64,000 nucleotides of DNA, from positions 21,849,406 through 21,913,405 of the forward strand of contig CM042179.1 of NCBI GenBank assembly GCA_023376005.1, in the 5' to 3' direction. Under the pieces are notes generated by a model. That model worked only from the letters and a program-made list of their open reading frames with translations, ran no database searches and was not told the DNA's origin. The stretch's first letter is position 1, and every line of letters begins with the position of its first letter. The translations under genes and the position numbers were made by a program. Below, in pieces: positions 1 to 64,000 of the stretch. The stretch comes from Doryteuthis pealeii (Eukaryota > Mollusca > Cephalopoda > Myopsida > Loliginidae).

Positions 1-216
1 ATTGTTTCTAGGTTCACATTTCCTTCATAAGTAAGATAATAAAAGACATTGGTTGATCGTACAGCTTCTGGTCCTGTGAATTAGAAAAGATCATATTTTT
101 GTGTGTTTAAAAAGGTCTTTAAAAATTATGCAGTTTCAAGTAAATCTTCCTGTTTAATAATTATAATGATAATAAAAAAAGGTGGTACTGATTGTGTTTA
201 GAGGCTCTTGGAATGG

Positions 217-378
217 TCTGCAAGGATTTGGCAAAGGGACTGGAAGAATGGCAAATCAGAGGAAGAATCAAGACCATTCAAACAGCATTGTTGAAATTGG
301 CTAGAATACTCAGAAGAGTCCTGGAGACCCAAGGAAACTTGCTGTCAATTCAGAATCCAGTGAAATACTAATAATAAG
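217..378 (+). pseudogene. Non-LTR retrotransposon 3' end with TAA tail (family Y)
   Basis: Contains the 'tactcagaagagtcctggag' block and a short TAA repeat, as at 27 kb and 46.5 kb. 5'-truncated. Confidence 0.65.
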
Positions 379-1235
379 TGAAATAATGATTTACTAACAA
401 TTATATATCTTCAATTAACTATGCCAATCATATTCAATATCAATGTTTTAAGAGCCAATATATTAATGTAGTTCACAATCATTTTAAACAGCTACACTTC
501 ATATTTACAATATCTTAAGAGACAATGTAGTTCACAATCATTTAAAATATCATCTCAAACAGATATATTTAAACACATAGGTTAGACTATCTGAGAGTAA
601 TGGTAATGAAGGGTAGACTCCACACTCCCCACAGCCCTAGGACTTTAACCTCACCACTGAATTCAGGTTAGTGTAACACACAGGAACAACTGTTGTGGGA
701 GATGTCTTACCTCTCTGCAGGGAATACAGTCAGCATATTCTAGGCCCCATTGGCAAGGTGACCAAAAGAAGAGGGAAAGGATACACTCATAATATACATA
801 CATAAAAGGAATAAATCTTTGACAGCATTCAGCCAACAGTGGTGGGGTACCTTCTTGGCTGGAGTTTGGTCACATCAGACATTGCCTAAAACAAACTTAG
901 AAATCTACAGAATACTTATTTTATATATTGGCTGGAAGTTTTAGATATTCTATAGTAATGGTCAGGTATCATATTTGACTGGTAACAAGCACAAGATGAT
1001 TAGGTATCTTAAAAAAACTATTTAGATATGAATCTGTAATATCTTCTATTCAAGGATGGTTACAGATTAACACTTAAGGTTCACCGAATAACAACACTTG
1101 TGAACCACAAGATGGCAGCTCTAATACTAATATTTATTATGGCAATCATACAATACCACACCAGTGTCTTTGGGGTAAACATCTACCCAGAATATGATTC
1201 CAGGATACTACAGAATAAAATAAATTACTACTAAC

Positions 1236-59303
<58,068 letters not shown>

Positions 59304-59639
59304 CTTTAAAATTGAAACAAAAAAAAATATCTTGTAATGTTTTATACAATGAAGAAATATCATAGGAAAAGAGCTTTTGTTCATAACTAATATAAAAGAA
59401 AAAAATGTTACAGTTTAAAAGAAGATGTCAAAATAACTATATTTTTTAAGTACCAATATCTTACATATACAAGTTAAAAGGTCTTATTTTAAAAGGTCTC
59501 ATTCTAAAATGTCAACCTTAAAAAAGGATAGGTCATTTCTTATTTCATGTAAAGATAAAGAGCAGATTTTTCATAGCTTGGTAAAATCTAAGACAGGCTT
59601 TGATATTTTTCGATTTAATTTATCAAAATACTTATGAAT

Positions 59640-59805
59640 TTGGATTATTTGGATTATTCAAACTATTGTCCTTATCTTTATTATTATCCACACAACGTTT
59701 CGGCCAATGTGCCCTAATACCTTCTTCCGGAGGGCACATCAGCTAAAATGTTGTGTAGATAACAATAAAGATGAGGATAATAGTCTAAATAATCCAAATT
59801 ATCAA
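59640..59805. repeat. Penelope-like snapback terminal fragment
   Basis: Inverted arms 'ttggattattcaaactattg' and complement around 'cgaaacgttgtgtgg' type sequence (minus strand) and two copies of GGGCACAT. Confidence 0.55.
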
Positions 59806-60007
59806 GCCTCATCTAAAAAATTAAGAGAAATACTTATGAATTTATTTAAGGAAATTTACAGTCTATCAAAAGTTAAGCTATCATTAAACTTATGGGATGT
59901 ACATCAAGATTCTTTTATATTTATTTATTTTTACTTCATAGCAAATAAACAAATCATAAACATGGCAGAAAACAGTTCTTGTTTAACTGCTAAATATCCT
60001 GGCTTTA

Positions 60008-60425
60008 TGTCACATCAGTACTGCTGTATGGCTGCACCACTTGGACCCTAACGAAGTGCCTTGAGAATAAGCTAGATGGAAGCTGCACAAGAATGCAGCG
60101 TGCAGTCTTGAACAAGCTGTGGAAACCGCACCCCACAAGGAAGCAGCTGTATGGCCACTCGCCTCCCATCTCACAAACCATCTGAGTGAGACGGACTAGG
60201 CATGCAGGACACTGTTGGAGAAGCAAGGATGAGCTCATAAGTGATGTTCTCCTGTGGAAGCCAACACATGGACATGCTAATGTGGGCCACCCAGCAAGGA
60301 CCTACATTGACCAACTATGTGAGGATGCTGGTTGCTTTGCAGAAGATGTTCCAGGGGCAATGAGTGATAGGGATGGTTGGCGAGAGATTGTCATGGATAT
60401 CCGTGCTACTTGTGCGCCATCATTA
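60008..60425 (+). pseudogene. Non-LTR retrotransposon C-terminal fragment (family X), best copy
   Basis: Reads SVLLYGCTTWTLTKCLENKL, an in-frame stop, then RRTRHAGHCWRSKDELISDV, YIDQLCEDAGC and MSDRDGWREIVMDIRA. This is the best-preserved of five family X fragments. A hairpin MITE dimer follows immediately. Confidence 0.85.
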
Positions 60426-60459
60426 TGTCCCATACATCAGACAAATCCAAATATTTTAA

Positions 60460-60827
60460 GGCTGAACTTGCACAAATGTGTCAAAATTAGAGTGACCCAG
60501 AAAAAACAGAACCCACAAATTTTGTAATAAAACTTAATTTTAACTATGGGGGTCTAGGGTTAGGGTTTAGGATTAGGGTTGGGGTTTAGGGTTAGTTTAA
60601 TGGGAAAATGAATAAATAATTTGGGTTCTGTTTTTTCTGGGTCACCCTGTATACCGGTGACCCAGAAAAAACAGAACCCACAAATTTTGTAATAAAACTG
60701 TTAATTTTAGGGTTAGGCTTAGGGGTTAGGGTCAGGGTTTAAGGTTAGTTTAATAGGAAAATAAATAATTTAGGTTCTGTTTTTTTCTGGGTCACCCTAA
60801 TTTTGACACCTTTGTGCAAGTTCAGCC
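60460..60827. repeat. Hairpin MITE dimer nested in a larger inverted repeat
   Basis: Two units in a row (about 60489-60650 and 60657-60799), each with GTGACCCAGAAAAAACAGAA ends and a TTAGGG-like core. Outer arms 60460-60488 and 60800-60827 ('gctgaacttgcacaaa') are also inverted copies. Confidence 0.8.
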
Positions 60828-61063
60828 TATTTTAACTAATAAGACATATTTTCCAGTTGAGAAAAACTGTATGGAATAACTCCATGTTGAGGAAAAAATA
60901 ATAAAATTATCAACAGCAAAATACTTTGTTGTTTTTAAGGTTCTGACTTCAATAATGAAAAACAATATTCTGTATCAAGCTAGTTCCAACTTTCTTAAAT
61001 AGTGGTTAACAGATCAACTTTGAAGAATTGAGCCTTATCATGGTGTTGGAATATTTTGATCTA

Positions 61064-61352
61064 TATTTACCAACCCCTCCGCATGAGCAGGATGCGACAC
61101 AAGGTCAATTTCTTAAGCGGAGTTTAACAGGTTTGAATTCAGAGTTTTCCTTCTCCTAGACTGGTTGCCTAACCAAGGTTAAAGAGCCAAGTCTGCCCTA
61201 CTATTTACCCATAGCTGGAGGGAGAGTAGGATTCATACCTTTCCCAAGGGTATTAGCACTAAGTGAAATGCAATTACCATGTCCAGGATTTGAACTCTGG
61301 GCTACGTGTCTATTTCCCATGACTTTAATCATTACACCACGCGCTTCCTACC
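61064..61352 (-). mobile_element. tRNA-derived SINE, family B
   Basis: Well-preserved minus-strand copy with head (GCGTGGTGTAATGATTAAAG) and GAGTTCAAATCC B box. Confidence 0.85.
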
Positions 61353-61359
61353 ACGCTTT

Positions 61360-62110
61360 CCTATTTTAATCTATAAGGTATGCTACAATACACCACTTAA
61401 ATTTATAGACTAAGCGAGGTAATGTGGTTTAAACCTCAGCCAATCAACAGCCCGAATATATGGCTGGTTAACTATTTAAATGGTGATACTGAGAGACGTC
61501 CATTTACAATCATTGACGAAGAACCTACAAGACTGAGGAGCACGAAGGAGCAACCAAAGGATTCTTCACTAAGGATCGTACACTGCTTAACACAAAGGAT
61601 CTTCATTGGACAAGCACTCTTGCTTGAAGCCTAAAGGATAGCCACAAAAACATGAAAACTAAAAAAAAAAAAAAAATGGAACATTTTTTTTTTTTTTTTT
61701 TTAACTTTCTACCATCAATTTTCAGTTGTATTTAGTTCCAAATTATTTTACTGGCCAATTTATTGTGTATCAAGTCTTTTCTGAAGAAAAGGTTTTAACA
61801 TTATTTACTGTGGCAAGATGAATTATCATCCTGAAAAATGACTTCATCACCACTGATAGAATAAGAAAAGTATCCAGAATTTCAATGTACATCATTGCAC
61901 TGAATATTTAGGTAATGGTTGCGATCAACCGTGGACCCTTTTTTGCCTGACATGCAGCCTCAACTTATAAATGAGTAGAGAATATCAATTTTCTTTGGGC
62001 TGCCATTTTTTTTTATATGATATCAGACATTGGATAATGCAAATCTATAATTTATCACTGAATATCATTTTCATTTAATCATTAACACACAAAAATTGCT
62101 TTGCTGTAAA
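61360..62110. other. Intron, no gene seen
   Basis: A short complex stretch at 61390-61640 and a poly-A/poly-T pair at 61660-61703. No exon recognised. Confidence 0.5.
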
Positions 62111-62115
62111 ATCAT

Positions 62116-62519
62116 AAAGTAAAGTCGACAGGGTGGCCAAATGTCGGTATCAACCAGACAGCAAGGGAATCTATTCCCTTTTCACTAGCACTAGACCAAG
62201 GAGATTGTTTTTTAGCATCTGAAGCATCTTGTCTGTTATAGCTTTCATTATTTCAATCTACTTTTGTTCAGTTTGCAATTGCCTCTCCTGGAATGTCTTT
62301 TGTAGATCAATTTGCTGCTGTTCATTTTTCTGTTCAATTTCTAACTGCCTTTTCTGTAGCTCAATTTGCTGCTGTTGTTGGAATTTAATTATTTCTATCC
62401 TCAGCTCCTCACTTTACCGCATAGATCCCTGTACTACTCATACGCTGAGTTGGCAAGGGCTGGTATTGAACCAGGAACCTTGTGATTACCTAGGCAAGTG
62501 CTCTACCGACTGAGCTAAG
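62116..62519 (-). mobile_element. tRNA-derived SINE, family A, interrupted by a Gln-rich coding-like block
   Basis: Both SINE ends are intact but about 23 bp of the body is replaced by ~180 bp (62225-62403). On the minus strand this block reads as Gln/Glu-rich coiled-coil-like protein (IKFQQQQQIELQKRQLEIEQ). Confidence 0.8.
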
Positions 62520-62705
62520 CGTACTCTAAACTTGTTTTCTTTTGTTTAGATGTTAGTGTTGAGTTTCCTTAAGTTTTCATCAAATTTCTTACAGTTCTGC
62601 CATAACATTGACTTTTGTTTCTGTCTTCGTTTTTCATTAAAGAAAAAAATACCTATTTTCTATTTTCAGGGCATACGATCGAGTTTTCCATTTTGACACT
62701 AATTG

Positions 62706-62990
62706 CATGCAGTAATGCTGATAGCTTTTTAATCTAGTGAGTCCTGGAATCCTCGGATTTGATTTGAATAAGACCCCAGGAAATCTGATGGGTCCCAACT
62801 AAAGTTTCCTAATAAATTATAGCGTTTTTATTTATGAACTTAGGAAAAGGGACAGGAAAGTTTTATTTGTGAAACAACTAAAGCTGCCTAACCAATCCCA
62901 TGTATCCCATCCCATGTAATTTGTTTCTAAGAAAATATTGAAATGTATTTACAGTGAGCTTGAAATGGTGGGAAAAAGAAAAACACAATC
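62706..62990 (+). repeat. Dispersed repeat family D, copy 3
   Basis: Same blocks as copy 2, with a ~40-bp insertion after 'ggtcccaactaaag'. Confidence 0.65.
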
Positions 62991-63499
62991 TTTTATATTG
63001 TTTCAATTTCTCCTTTTTAGTGTCAGGTTTCCTTTCAATTTGTTTAACATCTAATTAAATCTTCAAATGCTCTTTAAATTTCAGACTAATTTGTATATTT
63101 AGACATGTGTTGTTTTGAAAATGCAAATTAGAGAAGGTGAAGCTATCATTTTTCCTTTACCTGAAAAATATGTCATTAATTTAAATAGATTTTCAAAGAT
63201 AAGTCAGAATGTTTAGATATCAAACAAAAACTTCTTGTCTTATATCTGATTTCTTTATTGGTTATGAAATACAAAGTTATTCCATGATTTTTGACAAGGG
63301 AAAATACCAATGACTAAAACAACACCTCTGTCAAACTAGCAGTAATTCTAATAGTGAAGTTGTTTTTTGAATAATAACTGTTGCAAACACTTCTCAAACA
63401 CAATAGCCAAATTAAATGGAAATTAGAAAGAACAAAATGTACTAAGTTATACACAAATCAAAATTATCTTCTCATATTTCAAATGATTAAAATCCAAAA

Positions 63500-63830
63500 G
63501 AATATCCTTGTAAGGGCAGTCTCCCTTGGTTTTGGGTAATCTGCTGTGTCAGGAGACACAAGAACCCAAGAAGAGAACCCTCTTTTTCCTATACCACTGA
63601 ACAAGTGCAGACGTGCTTGTCACCTCTCTCCAGCAGACACCTATGGTGCATGGCAGACGCCACAGCCTCTACTTACAGTAGGTGGTTTCTACCTATTTTG
63701 CCTTTATTACACTACTATGTATGTTTGGACACTTGTGATATTATATAGCCTGGGGAACTTCATTCCCCTATATATGTTATAATAAAAGTTATATAAATGT
63801 AACTAACGCGTTTGTTGTTTTCCTAACTGA
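63500..63830 (+). other. Unassigned block, possible solo LTR
   Basis: Moderately GC-rich with an AATAAAAG signal at 63781 and a TATATAG upstream. TG/CA ends and target duplication not established. Confidence 0.3.
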
Positions 63831-64000
63831 AGTATTCCACATTGGGTACTTATCCTTTAAGTAACCTAATGCTTTATAAGAACCAGAGTTAACACTCTGT
63901 GAACCTCTTATATCCTCTACTAAGATATTTTGATATTCCCAAATTCTCTACTTGTGTTAATGTAATTTAAATTTAGAATGAATTGTATACTTATTACTCT

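Noticed and set aside
59640..59805. Hammerhead ribozyme at 59.7 kb
   Set aside because: It has a GAAAC and inverted arms but no CUGANGA core placed to form the three-way junction, so it is kept only as a Penelope-like fragment.

Overview
The window is a piece of a large, intron-rich animal genome: AT-rich, with spliceosomal introns, many short interspersed elements and microsatellites. I see no bacterial or organellar signature. It is almost entirely one protein-coding gene on the minus strand. Seventeen exons between 59303 and 1236 encode about 916 residues of a neurobeachin/LRBA-family protein (NBEA; rugose in flies). They run from a low-complexity acidic linker through the DUF1088-type region and the PH-like domain into the first two thirds of the BEACH domain. 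All 17 exons join in phase with GT/AG borders, so no coding exon is missing between them. The N-terminal exons lie beyond 64000, and the rest of BEACH plus the WD40 repeats lie before position 1.

The other ~96% is intron. It holds a full-length Ty3/gypsy-type LTR retrotransposon (16488-20940) with two identical LTRs and a perfect 5-bp target duplication. It also holds fragments of at least four non-LTR lineages, three tRNA-derived SINE families, six short non-autonomous Helitron-like elements (TC start, GC hairpin plus CTAG end, inserted between A and T), several foldback/MITE families, and snapback repeats with hammerhead-ribozyme-like cores of the kind known from Penelope-like elements. Tandem arrays sit in the introns: a 50-bp satellite (31886-33645), a 109-bp palindrome-bearing repeat, a 61-bp repeat, a ~345-bp repeat, a 28-bp and a ~29-bp minisatellite.

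Layout by coordinate: 1-16 kb BEACH/PH exons with small introns; 16-21 kb the LTR element; 21.65 kb first PH exon; 21.8-41.5 kb one ~19.8-kb intron with most of the satellites; 41.5-50.3 kb DUF1088 exons; 50.3-59.3 kb two linker exons separated by repeats; 59.3-64 kb intron.

The repeat mix and the protein suggest a lophotrochozoan, most likely a mollusc, but the species cannot be fixed from sequence alone. No new multi-gene system is present. The most interesting items are the ribozyme-like relics, the young but frame-broken LTR element, the structured satellites and a large palindrome 37 bp from an exon.
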